64,000 nucleotides of DNA from positions 1-64,000 of the forward strand of contig NZ_CP033204.1 in the NCBI RefSeq assembly GCF_022701295.1. Reading direction: 5' to 3'. Origin of the DNA: Sphingopyxis sp. YF1 (GTDB lineage: Bacteria > Pseudomonadota > Alphaproteobacteria > Sphingomonadales > Sphingomonadaceae). Position numbers and translations under genes: made by a program. Under the pieces are notes generated by a model. The model was not told the origin of the DNA. It did no database searches and saw nothing but the letters and a program-made list of their open reading frames with translations. How positions within the stretch are numbered: position 1 is the first letter of the stretch; every line of letters starts with the position of its first letter. This document shows positions 1 to 8,429 of the stretch, piece after piece.

Positions 1-4
1 AGCG

Positions 5-1372
5 ATGAGCGGCGACGCCGCGACGCTCTGGCCGCGCGTGGCCGAGGGGCTGCGCCGCGATCTCGGTGCGCGCACCTTCGATCACTGGCTGAAGCCGGTG
101 CGCTTCGCCGACTATTGCGCGCTGTCGGGTGTCGTGACGCTCGAGGCGGCGAGTCGCTTCTCGGCCAACTGGATCAACGAACGCTTCGGCGACCGGCTCG
201 AACTCGCGTGGCGCCAGCTGCTGCCCGCGGTGCGCAGCGTCAGCGTGCGCGGCGGCGGTGCGAGCGCCGAGCGCGCGGCGACCCTCGCGCAGCCGCCGCT
301 GCCGACCTTCGAAGCGCCCGCCGCGCGCGCCAGCCTCGCCGCGACGGTGCCGTCGCCCTTCGATTCGCGCCTCTGCTTCGACCGATTCGTCGTCGCGCGC
401 TCGAACATCCTCGCCGCCAATGCCGCGCGCCGCATGGCGATGGTCGAGGCTCCGCAATTCAGCCCGCTCTACCTCTGCTCGGGCACCGGACAGGGCAAGA
501 CGCACCTGCTCCACGCGATCGCGCAGGATTATGCCGCGGCGCATCCGGGCGCGAACATCATCCTGATGTCGGCGGAAAAATTCATGCTCGAATTCGTCGG
601 CGCGATGCGCGGTGGCGACATGATGGCGTTCAAGGCGCGGCTGCGCGCCGCCGACCTGCTGCTGCTCGACGATCTCCAGTTCGTGATCGGCAAGGCGTCG
701 ACGCAGGAGGAACTGCTCCACACGATCGACGATGTGATGACCGCGGGCAAGCGCCTCGTCGTCACCGCCGACCGTCCCCCGGCGATGCTCGACGGGGTCG
801 AGGCGCGGCTGCTCTCGCGCCTGTCGGGCGGCCTCGTCGCCGATATCGAGGCGCCCGAGGACGATCTGCGCGAACGCATCATCCGCCAGCGGCTCGCCGC
901 GATGCCGATGATCGAGGTGCCCGACGACGTCGTCGCCTATCTGGTCAAGCATTTCACGCGCAACATCCGCGAGCTCGAGGGCGCGCTCAACAAGCTGCTC
1001 GCCTATGCCGCGCTCACCGGCGCGCGCGTCGATCTGACGCTCGCCGAGGACCGGCTGGCGGAAAATGTGCGCAGTGCGCGCCCGCGCATCACGATCGACG
1101 AGATCCAGCGCGCGGTCTGTGCGCACTACAAGCTCGACAAGTCCGAAATGGCGTCGAAGCGCCGCGTCCGCGCGATCGCGCGCCCGCGCCAGGTCGCCAT
1201 GTATCTGGCGAAGGAGCTGACCCCGCGCTCCTATCCCGAGATCGGCCGCCGCTTCGGCGGGCGCGACCATTCGACGGTCATCCACGCGGTGCGCACCGTC
1301 GAGGCGCTGCGCGTCGCCGACGGCGAACTCGATGCCGAGATCGCGGCGATCCGCCGCAGCCTGAACGGCTGA
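5..1372 (+). CDS. dnaA: Chromosomal replication initiator DnaA
   Basis: Cytoplasmic AAA+ ATPase that binds DnaA boxes and unwinds the origin. The 455-residue protein has the usual order: an N-terminal domain I (about 1-85), a short variable linker, an AAA+ domain with Walker A GTGQGKTH (160-167) and Walker B LLLLDDLQF (218-226), and a C-terminal DNA-binding domain with the signature GGRDHST (from about 418). The length is normal for the family. The ATG lies four bases into the window, so promoter and ribosome-binding site are not visible. The stop codon sits inside the first of four DnaA-box-like sequences, and a convergent terminator follows. Confidence 0.98.
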   Translation: MSGDAATLWPRVAEGLRRDLGARTFDHWLKPVRFADYCALSGVVTLEAASRFSANWINERFGDRLELAWRQLLPAVRSVSVRGGGASAERAATLAQPPLPTFEAPAARASLAATVPSPFDSRLCFDRFVVARSNILAANAARRMAMVEAPQFSPLYLCSGTGQGKTHLLHAIAQDYAAAHPGANIILMSAEKFMLEFVGAMRGGDMMAFKARLRAADLLLLDDLQFVIGKASTQEELLHTIDDVMTAGKRLVVTADRPPAMLDGVEARLLSRLSGGLVADIEAPEDDLRERIIRQRLAAMPMIEVPDDVVAYLVKHFTRNIRELEGALNKLLAYAALTGARVDLTLAEDRLAENVRSARPRITIDEIQRAVCAHYKLDKSEMASKRRVRAIARPRQVAMYLAKELTPRSYPEIGRRFGGRDHSTVIHAVRTVEALRVADGELDAEIAAIRRSLNG

Positions 1373-1424
1373 TCCACAGCTTTTGCCGGGTTTATCCCCG
1401 GCCTTGTCCACCGGCTTATACACC
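1370..1424 (+). promoter_or_regulatory. Cluster of four DnaA-box-like 9-mers
   Basis: Against TTATCCACA, four same-direction near matches occur in 55 bases: TGATCCACA (1370-1378, one mismatch, overlapping the dnaA stop), TTATCCCCG (1392-1400), TTGTCCACC (1404-1412) and TTATACACC (1416-1424), each of the last three with two mismatches. Starts are 22, 12 and 12 bases apart. This could be part of an origin or a DnaA titration/autoregulation site. No long A+T-rich unwinding region is seen beside it, so the role is inferred. Confidence 0.4.
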
Positions 1425-1516
1425 GTCGCCCCCGCGAAGGGGGCGGGGCGCAGTCGCTTTGCACAGCAGTGCTGGGCGAGACGGTCGACCGGCCGCCCCC
1501 CTTCGCGGGGGCGACG
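1424..1516. repeat. Inverted repeat, 20-bp arms (REP-like)
   Basis: The 20 bases at 1424-1443 recur as an exact reverse complement at 1497-1516, separated by 53 bases. The arms combine a CGTCGCCCCC block with GCGAAGGGGG. Elements of this look are frequent between genes in sphingomonads, so this is probably an extragenic repeat. Confidence 0.6.
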
Positions 1517-1523
1517 GACATGA

Positions 1524-1559
1524 AAAAGGCCCGCCTTCCTCTCGAAAGGCGGGCCTTTT
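1524..1559. terminator. Bidirectional intrinsic terminator after dnaA
   Basis: A perfect 14-bp stem (arms 1524-1537 and 1546-1559) closes an 8-base loop; the A-run on one side and T-run on the other allow termination in both directions. It separates dnaA (plus) from the converging lipoprotein gene (minus, ending at 1581). Confidence 0.85.
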
Positions 1560-1580
1560 GTCTGGCCGATGCCGGCGCGA

Positions 1581-2270
1581 TCAGTTCTTTTCGGGCGGCG
1601 CCACGGTGATGCGCACCTTTTCACCCGAATTGCCGGGGAAGTTGGTGAACATCGCCTCGATCAGGTTGGGGACGATCGCCTGGAGGTTGTTGTCGCGGGA
1701 CTGCGCCTCGGCGCGACCTTCGAACAGGCGGTAGCCGTCCGACGCGCGGCTGATCTGGACGTCGAGCCCGCTCGTGTAGACGGTATAGCTCTCGACATCA
1801 TTATAGCCGAAGCCCGGGCCGAAGCCGCCCCACATGAAGGGGTCGCGCCAGCCATAGACATAGCGGCGCCCGCCGCGGCCGGTGACGACCACCGGGCGAT
1901 AGAAGCCGCGGCCGTAATAGCCGCCGTACCAGGGATCGCCGAAGCCGGGGGTGCTGCGCACCCGCTCGCGGCCCTTGTCGATGTCGTACGACATGCGCAC
2001 GATCATCTCGGGACGCTCGCCGGGGGCGGCGGGGCGATAGCCGTAACGCGTCAGCTCGCCCGCGACGAGGCTGGCATATTGGCCGAACTCGATGCCGCCG
2101 GCGAGTGCGGGGTTGCCCGCCTCGACGGCAAAGCTCTGGCCCTGCGGGGCCGGAAGCTGGGTCTGGAACCGAGCGACATCGGCGCGGAACGGCGTGGCGC
2201 AGGCACCCAGCGCCAACGCTGCGGCGGTCATGGCGGCAAGGCTGAGCTGCCGGATGGGGAGTTTCGTCAT
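1581..2270 (-). CDS. DUF4136 domain lipoprotein
   Basis: About 229 residues. A signal peptide ends in the lipobox LGAC, so the mature protein should be a lipid-anchored periplasmic or outer-membrane protein. The body matches the DUF4136 pattern: an early ADVARFQT segment, a Tyr/Gly-rich middle (PWYGGYYGRGFYRP) and a C-terminal stretch ending in NFPGNSGEKVRIT. DUF4136 proteins have no settled biochemical role. Two consecutive ATG codons are possible starts; the second (2270) is chosen because GGAG lies seven bases before it. Converges on dnaA across a shared terminator. Confidence 0.85.
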   Translation of the reverse strand: MTKLPIRQLSLAAMTAAALALGACATPFRADVARFQTQLPAPQGQSFAVEAGNPALAGGIEFGQYASLVAGELTRYGYRPAAPGERPEMIVRMSYDIDKGRERVRSTPGFGDPWYGGYYGRGFYRPVVVTGRGGRRYVYGWRDPFMWGGFGPGFGYNDVESYTVYTSGLDVQISRASDGYRLFEGRAEAQSRDNNLQAIVPNLIEAMFTNFPGNSGEKVRITVAPPEKN

Positions 2271-2392
2271 CATCTTGCTCCGTGATTCGGGGCGCACATT
2301 CGTCGCTCTTTTATAGCATGACTATGCCGAAGCGACTTAACCTTGGTTGAACCCGTTTCGTCGCATGATCCGTCGCGGTCGATGCTGCGATT

Positions 2393-3409
2393 TCAGCGGC
2401 ATAGCCCCAATGCATCATAAGTGGCGTCGAGCGTCGGCTTTGCAAGGGTGCGCGCCTTGGCAGCGCCCTTGTCGAGGATCGCGTCGAGCGCCGCCACATC
2501 GTCCTTCAGCGCGACGAAGCGCGTATTGATCGGCCCCAGCCGGTCGATGAGCAGTTCGCCGAGCGCGGGCTTGAACGCGCCGAACCCCTGGCCCGCGAAT
2601 TGCGCGAGCACCGCATCGACCGTCATGTCGGCAAAGGTCGCATAGATGCCGACCAGATTGCGCGCCTCGGGACGCCCCTCGAGCCCCGCCGCCTCCGACG
2701 GCAGCGGTTCGGGATCGGTCTTCGCCTTGCGGACCTTCTGCATCATCGTGTCGGCGTCGTCGGTGAGGTTGATCCGGCTCATGTCCGACGGGTCGGACTT
2801 CGACATTTTCGACGATCCGTCGCGCAGGCTCATGATGCGCGCCGCATCCGCCGGGATGATCGGCTCGGGCAGGGTAAAGATCGGCGCGTCGGGCGACGCA
2901 TAATCATTGTTGAACTTCTGCGCCACGTCGCGCGCCAGTTCGAGGTGCTGTTTCTGGTCCTCGCCGACCGGGACGTGCGTCGCCTGATAGAGCAGCACGT
3001 CGGCCGCCTGCAGCACCGGATAGGTATAGAGCGCCGCCGACGCGCTCTCGCGGTTCTTGCCCGACTTGTCCTTGAACTGCGTCATGCGGTTGAGCCAGCC
3101 GAGCCGCGCAGTGCCGTTCAGCAGCCATTGCAGCTCGGCGTGCGCCGGGACGCGCGCCTGGTTGAACAATGTCGACCGGTCGGTATCGATGCCGCACGCG
3201 ACCAGCGCGGCGGTCATCGCGCGCGTGTTCGCGGTCAGTTCGGCGGGGACGTGCGGCATCGAGATCGCGTGCAGGTCGGCGAGGAAGAACAGGCATTCGC
3301 CCCCGCTCTTCTCGGCATCGTCCTGCATCCGCACCCAGTTGCGGATCGCGCCCAGATAATTGCCGAGGTGCAAGTTTCCGGTGGGCTGGATGCCCGATAC
3401 GATCCGCAT
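2393..3409 (-). CDS. trpS: Tryptophanyl-tRNA synthetase
   Basis: Class I aminoacyl-tRNA synthetase that charges tRNA-Trp in the cytoplasm. The 338-residue length is typical. The N-terminus (MRIVSGIQPTG) leads into the HIGH-like motif HLGN (14-17), and the second class I signature KMSKS is present near residue 200. An AGGAG sequence precedes the ATG. It lies 23 bases after murJ and is probably the last gene of secB-murJ-trpS. Confidence 0.97.
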   Translation of the reverse strand: MRIVSGIQPTGNLHLGNYLGAIRNWVRMQDDAEKSGGECLFFLADLHAISMPHVPAELTANTRAMTAALVACGIDTDRSTLFNQARVPAHAELQWLLNGTARLGWLNRMTQFKDKSGKNRESASAALYTYPVLQAADVLLYQATHVPVGEDQKQHLELARDVAQKFNNDYASPDAPIFTLPEPIIPADAARIMSLRDGSSKMSKSDPSDMSRINLTDDADTMMQKVRKAKTDPEPLPSEAAGLEGRPEARNLVGIYATFADMTVDAVLAQFAGQGFGAFKPALGELLIDRLGPINTRFVALKDDVAALDAILDKGAAKARTLAKPTLDATYDALGLCR

Positions 3410-3432
3410 GATCTACTCCTGTGTTGGTGCCG

Positions 3433-5019
3433 CTATTTGGCGCGTCGTCGCGTCAGCATGGTGATCAGATCCTTGTCAAGCGCGCCGACAAGGAAAGCGG
3501 CGGCGAAAAACACCGTTCCGCCTGCCGTGCACAGCGCGGCCAGGCTGGCGATCCGTTCGATCACCGACCCGCCGTAATAGGGCGCCAGCATCGGCATCAT
3601 CCACCACAGCAGCGCGGACATTGCGGCCACCGCGACCAGCTGGCGCACGATCCGCCCCGCCAGCTTCGCGGTGAAATGGAACCAGCCGCGCCGATGCAGG
3701 ATGACATAGAGCAGCAGGCAGTTGAGCGACGCCGACACCGCGGTTGCGCCCGCCAGCCCGACGATGCCGTATCGTTCGACGACATAGAGGTTGATCGCGA
3801 TGTTCGCGATCAGCGACGCGAGCGCGGTCCACACCGGGGTGCGGGTGTCCTCGCGCGCGAAGAAGCCGGGGTTCAATATCTTGACGATGACATAAGCGGG
3901 CAGGCCGGCGACCAGCGCGACGACGATGTTCGCCATCAGCGCGCCGTCCTCGGGCGTGAACTTGCCGCCGACAAAGAAGGCGGCGGTGAAGGCGGGGGCG
4001 CAGATCGCCAGCGCCGCCGCGGCGGGCAGCGTCAGCAGCGTCGCGATCTCGAACGCATTGCCCTGCAAGCGCTGCGCTTCCTTCGCGTCGCCGCTGTGGA
4101 TGTGGCGCGCCAGCATCGGCAGGATCGCGGTGCCCAGCGCGATGCCGACGATGCCCAGCGGCAGCTGGTTGAGCCGGTCGGCGAGCTTGAGCAGGGTCAG
4201 CGACCCCTGCGGCAGGCTGGTGGCGAAGAAGGTGTCGACGAACTGGCTGATCTGGTAGATGCCGGCGCCGAAGGTCGCGGGCAGGATCAGCATGCCCAGC
4301 TTTTTGACCTCGGGGGTCAGTCTGGGCAGGCGGATGTGCAGCTTCAGCCCCGCGCGCCGCACCGACCACCACAGATAGGCGAGCTGGAACACGCCCGAAA
4401 GCGCCACCGATATCGCCAGCGCGACCGCGACGATCCGGTCGTCGCCGCCCGGCCCGCGCATCTCGGCGCCGATCAATATGCCCGCGATCAGCACGATGTT
4501 GAGCAGCACCGGCGCAAAGGCCCCGGGCGCGAAGCGCGAGCGTGCGTTGAGCAGCCCCGAGAGCATTGCGACGAGGCTGATCAGCCCCAGATAGGGAAAG
4601 GTGATCCGGCTCAGGAACACCGCCAGCTCGAACTTGCCCGGCACCGCCTGATATTCGCGCGCGAGCAGCCAGACGATGCCCGGCATTGCGATCATCGCGA
4701 TCGCCGAAAAGACCAGCAGGACCCACAGGAAGACCGCGAGCACATCGTCGGCGAATTTCGCCGCCGCCGCCTCGCCGCCTTCCTCGCCCTCGCTGCCGTG
4801 CAGCGCGCGGCTGTACATCGGTACGAAGGCGACCGAAAAGGCGCCCTCGGCGAACAGGCGGCGAAAGGTGTTGGGCAGGGTGAAGGCGAGCTGGAAGGCG
4901 TCGGCGGCCAGCCCGGCGCCGAGCACGCGCGCAAGCAGCATGTCGCGCGCGAAACCGAAGATGCGGCTGACCAGCGTCAGTCCGCCGATCGTCCCGACGC
5001 CCTTGATCAGGCTGCTCAC
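3433..5019 (-). CDS. murJ: Lipid II flippase MurJ
   Basis: Integral inner-membrane protein of the MVF/MOP superfamily (528 residues, about 14 hydrophobic segments) that flips lipid II across the membrane for peptidoglycan synthesis. The N-terminal GGLTLVSRIFGFARD segment and the FRRLFAEGAFS motif are diagnostic of MurJ/MviN. The start is GTG. It sits between secB (27 bases upstream) and trpS (downstream) in the same direction, a common alphaproteobacterial order. Confidence 0.95.
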   Translation of the reverse strand: MSSLIKGVGTIGGLTLVSRIFGFARDMLLARVLGAGLAADAFQLAFTLPNTFRRLFAEGAFSVAFVPMYSRALHGSEGEEGGEAAAAKFADDVLAVFLWVLLVFSAIAMIAMPGIVWLLAREYQAVPGKFELAVFLSRITFPYLGLISLVAMLSGLLNARSRFAPGAFAPVLLNIVLIAGILIGAEMRGPGGDDRIVAVALAISVALSGVFQLAYLWWSVRRAGLKLHIRLPRLTPEVKKLGMLILPATFGAGIYQISQFVDTFFATSLPQGSLTLLKLADRLNQLPLGIVGIALGTAILPMLARHIHSGDAKEAQRLQGNAFEIATLLTLPAAAALAICAPAFTAAFFVGGKFTPEDGALMANIVVALVAGLPAYVIVKILNPGFFAREDTRTPVWTALASLIANIAINLYVVERYGIVGLAGATAVSASLNCLLLYVILHRRGWFHFTAKLAGRIVRQLVAVAAMSALLWWMMPMLAPYYGGSVIERIASLAALCTAGGTVFFAAAFLVGALDKDLITMLTRRRAK

Positions 5020-5046
5020 CCGGTCAGCCCGCTCTGGTCCCGGATC

Positions 5047-5559
5047 TTAGGCCTGGCCGGCCGGGGTGGCGCCCGCCAGTTCGGCGTCGCGCGCCTGCAC
5101 CTGCTGCACGAACAGGCCATGGAAATCGATCGGTTCGAGCAGCAGCGGCGGGAAGCCGCCGTCGCGGACCATGTCGGCGACGACGCGGCGCGCGAAGGGG
5201 AAAAGGATCCGCGGCGCCTCGGCCAGGAAAAAAGGCTGCAGCTGGTCGTCGGGCACGTTGCGCACGCCGAACAGGCCGGCATATTTGAGCTCGACGACGA
5301 AGCCGACGAGCTCGCCGGTCTTCGACGTGATGTCGATCTTCAGCGTCACTTCGTACAGGCCGTCGCCGACATTGTCCGCGCCGATGTTGAACTGAACGTC
5401 GAGCTGCGGTGCATCCTGCACCTGATAGATCGCCGGCGCGTTCGGATTCTCGAACGACAAATCCTTCACATATTGTGAGATCAGGCCGATCGCGGGAGCG
5501 TTGTCTTCGCCGTTGGCGAGGGTTTCGGGCGTGAATTCGGGCGTGGTTTCGTCGGCCAT
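5047..5559 (-). CDS. secB: Protein-export chaperone SecB
   Basis: 170-residue cytoplasmic chaperone that keeps exported precursors unfolded and hands them to SecA. Recognisable family segments are SQYVKDLSFENPNAP near the N-terminus, GELVGFVVELKYAGLF in the centre and the C-terminal FARRVVADMVRDGGFPPLLLEP. The N-terminal acidic tail (ETTPEFTPE) is usual in alphaproteobacterial SecB. Divergent from the Tim44-like gene, an arrangement conserved in this class. Confidence 0.95.
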   Translation of the reverse strand: MADETTPEFTPETLANGEDNAPAIGLISQYVKDLSFENPNAPAIYQVQDAPQLDVQFNIGADNVGDGLYEVTLKIDITSKTGELVGFVVELKYAGLFGVRNVPDDQLQPFFLAEAPRILFPFARRVVADMVRDGGFPPLLLEPIDFHGLFVQQVQARDAELAGATPAGQA

Positions 5560-5825
5560 GGAGGTGATTGCTTTCCCTGGAAGTCAAATGGTCTTTCCCG
5601 CGCCTTCGCGATCGCGCGATCCGGGGACGCGGGCGGTTGCGGCGGCGCTTAGCAGCGGCGGGCGGCCAGCACAATGGGCGTGCCGGGGACGTCCCCGGCG
5701 ACCGATACGGCGCAGCGGTCGTTGACCTGCCTTCGCGCTGCCGCCATGGAGATTTGAAACATGGCCGCCGATGGCCTATGTATCGGTACGACTTTATCCA
5801 TAAAGCCCGCATTGGACTCCATCTC
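5560..5825. promoter_or_regulatory. Divergent promoter region secB / Tim44-like gene
   Basis: About 266 bases between two divergent genes, so both promoters should lie here. I see no convincing -35/-10 pair or palindrome. Open frames run through it, but their composition does not suggest a separate gene. Confidence 0.4.
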
Positions 5826-6494
5826 GTGACAGCCATTTCGATCGTCCTGCTCGCCATGATCGCCGCCTTCCTCGGCATGCGGCTCTATTCGGTGCTCGGC
5901 AAGCGCACGGGGCACGAACAGGAACCCGTGCTGCCGCGCCGCGACGAGCGGGGCGCGCCCGCGCCGGTCCGCCTCGACGATTCCGATGCGGCATCGACGG
6001 CATCGGGCGCCGCTGGCGACGCCTCGGGCCTCGTCTATGAACCCGCGGCCGAAGCCGGGCTGCGCCAGTTGCTCGCGGCCGACCGCAGCTTCGATGCCGG
6101 GCGCTTCATGGAAGGCGCCGAAGCGGCGTATCGCATGATTTACGAAGCCTATTGGGCGGGCGACCGCGACACGCTGCGCGATCTGTGCGACGCCGACAGC
6201 TATCAGGCGTTCGTCGACTCGATCGCGGCGCGCGAGGCGCGGGGCGAGCGGCTCGACAATCGCCTCGTCGGGATCGATTCGGCCAAGATCACTGCGGTCG
6301 AGGTCGCGAACGGCGAAGCGCATGTCACCGTTCTCTATCGCGCCGACATCAGCGCGGTCACCCGCGATGCAGCGGGTAATATGATCGCCGGGTCGATGGT
6401 CGATGCGACTGCGACCAACGATTTGTGGACCTTCCGCCGCCGCATCGGCAGCGGCGATCCCAACTGGCTGCTCGACGAAGTCGAAACCGCCTGA
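5826..6494 (+). CDS. Tim44/TimA family membrane-anchored protein
   Basis: About 222 residues. One N-terminal transmembrane helix (SIVLLAMIAAFLGMRLYSVLG) is followed by KRTGHEQEP, a hallmark of alphaproteobacterial Tim44-domain proteins, then a low-complexity linker and a C-terminal Tim44-like domain. Mitochondrial Tim44 tethers Hsp70 to the import pore; the bacterial homologues are linked to membrane-protein biogenesis, but the exact role here is inferred. The GTG at 5826 is chosen because it places the transmembrane helix at the N-terminus; ATG 5778 is an alternative. It precedes mltA by five bases. Confidence 0.85.
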   Translation: MTAISIVLLAMIAAFLGMRLYSVLGKRTGHEQEPVLPRRDERGAPAPVRLDDSDAASTASGAAGDASGLVYEPAAEAGLRQLLAADRSFDAGRFMEGAEAAYRMIYEAYWAGDRDTLRDLCDADSYQAFVDSIAAREARGERLDNRLVGIDSAKITAVEVANGEAHVTVLYRADISAVTRDAAGNMIAGSMVDATATNDLWTFRRRIGSGDPNWLLDEVETA

Positions 6495-6499
6495 CCGCG

Positions 6500-7843
6500 A
6501 TGCCCGGCCCTGTTTCCGCACGGGCGCTGGGATTCGCCCTCCTCGCCGTCGTGCCCGCGTTGTCCGCCTGCTCGTCGGTGATTCCCGACGCTGGCGGCGG
6601 GCGTGTCGAAACCACCCCGCGTCCGGCCCCCGTGCCAACCCCGACCCCGGCGCCCACGCCCGCGCCGACCGGGGCGACGCGCCCCTATACGCCGCGTCCG
6701 TCGGAAAGCGGCGCCGCCGCAGCCCGCCCGATTCCGGCGACGCCAAAGCCGCCGCTGCCCGCCCCCGCGCCGCCCGCGACCGCGACCACCGCGCTCGAGG
6801 CGGGTGTGATCGCGGGGCCCGAGTTCAACGAACTCGACATCACGGCCGAACAGGCGACCGCCGCGCTCAAGGCGTTCCGGCTCAGTTGTCCCTCGGTCCA
6901 GCGCCGCCCCGACGTCAGCGGGCTGACCCAGAACGCCGAATGGGCCGAAAGCTGCAACGCCGCGAAGGACTGGGCCGACCGCGATGCGACCAATTTCTTC
7001 AGCCGCTATTTCGGCACGGTCCAGATCGGTGCCGGCACGGCCTTCGTGACCGGCTATTACGAACCCGAAATCGCGGCCTCGCGGACCCGGCGCGCGGGCT
7101 ATGACGTGCCCGTCTATCGCCGCCCGCCCGATCTGGTCGACGTCGACCTCGGACAATTTTCCGACGAGCTCAAGGGGCGCAAGATTCGCGGCCGGGTCGA
7201 GGGAAGCAACTTCGTGCGCTATCACGACCGCGCGACGATCGAGCGCGGGGCGCTCGAGGGGCGCGGGCTCGAAATCGCCTGGGCCGCCGACGCCGCCGAA
7301 TTCTTCTTCCTCCAGATCCAGGGGTCGGGCCGCCTGCGCCTGCCCGACGGCGAGGTGATGCGTATCGGTTATGATACGCAGAACGGCCGCGACTATGTCG
7401 GCATCGGCAAGCTGCTCGCCGACCGCGGCGAACTCAAGCCCGGCCAGACCTCGATGCAGGGCATCCTCGACTATCTGCGCGCCGATCCGGTGCGCGGCGC
7501 GGCGGTGATGAACGAGAATCCGAGCTGGGTCTTTTTCCGCGAGCTCACCGGTCCGGGGCCGCTCGGGGCACTCGGCGTGCCGGTCACCGGGCGCGCGAGC
7601 GTCGCGGCAGATCCCAAATATGTACCGCTCGGCGCGCCCGTCTTCCTCTCGCTCGACCGCGCCGAACCGAATGGCCTGTGGATCGCGCAGGACACCGGCG
7701 GCGCGATTCGCGGCGCCAATCGCTTCGACAGCTTCTGGGGCGCGGGCAACGAGGCGCGCGCGATCGCCGGGGGCATGGCGGGCCGCGGTTCGGCGCTGCT
7801 GCTGCTGCCGCGCGCCAGCATCGCGCGCCTCACGCGCCGGTAA
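6500..7843 (+). CDS. mltA: Membrane-bound lytic murein transglycosylase A
   Basis: 447-residue lipoprotein-type peptidoglycan lyase that cleaves the MurNAc-GlcNAc bond with formation of 1,6-anhydro products. It has a signal peptide ending near the lipobox LSAC, a Pro-rich linker, the MltA domain with FVTGYYEPE and FFLQIQGSGRL, and a C-terminal 3D domain containing WIAQDTGGAI, which carries the catalytic Asp in this family. It sits in a run Tim44-mltA-Smr; the downstream GTG begins four bases after the stop. Confidence 0.95.
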   Translation: MPGPVSARALGFALLAVVPALSACSSVIPDAGGGRVETTPRPAPVPTPTPAPTPAPTGATRPYTPRPSESGAAAARPIPATPKPPLPAPAPPATATTALEAGVIAGPEFNELDITAEQATAALKAFRLSCPSVQRRPDVSGLTQNAEWAESCNAAKDWADRDATNFFSRYFGTVQIGAGTAFVTGYYEPEIAASRTRRAGYDVPVYRRPPDLVDVDLGQFSDELKGRKIRGRVEGSNFVRYHDRATIERGALEGRGLEIAWAADAAEFFFLQIQGSGRLRLPDGEVMRIGYDTQNGRDYVGIGKLLADRGELKPGQTSMQGILDYLRADPVRGAAVMNENPSWVFFRELTGPGPLGALGVPVTGRASVAADPKYVPLGAPVFLSLDRAEPNGLWIAQDTGGAIRGANRFDSFWGAGNEARAIAGGMAGRGSALLLLPRASIARLTRR

Positions 7844-7847
7844 GCCC

Positions 7848-8420
7848 GTGCCGCGGCGGCTCGACCCCGACGAAGCCGCGCTCTGGAAACGGGTCGCGGC
7901 GACCGTGACGCCGATCGCGCGGCGGCCCGTCGTGCCGGTCCCGACCACGCCGCCGACGGTCAAGCCGCCCGCGCCCCGGCCGCGGCTTGCCGCCCCCCCT
8001 GCCGCCGCCCGCACCCCAGCGCCGCTGCCGCCCCCGCGCCGCACGCACAGCGCGGCGACGCTCGACGGTCATTGGGATCGCCGGCTGCGCAAGGGGCTCG
8101 TCCGCCCCGACATGAGCATCGACCTCCACGGTCACACGCTCGCCTCGGCGCAGGCGCTGCTCGAGGAAAGCCTCCACCGCGCGCTGCTCCGCGGCGCGCG
8201 GGTGCTGCTCGTCGTCGCGGGGCGGCTGCGCCCCGGCGCCGACCGCCTGCCGCAGATGCACGGCGATCCGCGCCCGCGCGGCGCGATCCGCGCTTCGCTG
8301 CCCGACTGGCTCGCCTTTTCGGCCTTTGCCGACCAGATCGTTGCGCTGCGCCCCGCGCACATCAGCCACGGCGGCGCCGGCGCGGTCTATGTGATCCTGC
8401 GGCGCAGCCGCGACGACTAG
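7848..8420 (+). CDS. Smr (MutS2 C-terminal-like) domain protein
   Basis: 190 residues. An N-terminal Pro/Ala-rich, basic and probably disordered segment is followed by a C-terminal Smr domain with SIDLHGHTL (the conserved DxH), the LLVVAGRLRPG segment and a final HGGAGAVYVILRR. Stand-alone Smr proteins are DNA- or RNA-acting nucleases in characterised cases; the substrate here is unknown. GTG start four bases after mltA, so probably translationally coupled. It converges on dapE nine bases away. Confidence 0.85.
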   Translation: MPRRLDPDEAALWKRVAATVTPIARRPVVPVPTTPPTVKPPAPRPRLAAPPAAARTPAPLPPPRRTHSAATLDGHWDRRLRKGLVRPDMSIDLHGHTLASAQALLEESLHRALLRGARVLLVVAGRLRPGADRLPQMHGDPRPRGAIRASLPDWLAFSAFADQIVALRPAHISHGGAGAVYVILRRSRDD

Positions 8421-8429
8421 GCCCGCGAA

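Noticed and set aside
3421..5478. A 685-codon open frame on the plus strand opposite murJ and secB
   Set aside because: It is the mirror of strong minus-strand genes in a G+C-rich genome; its composition is Arg/Asp/Gln-rich and shows no family.
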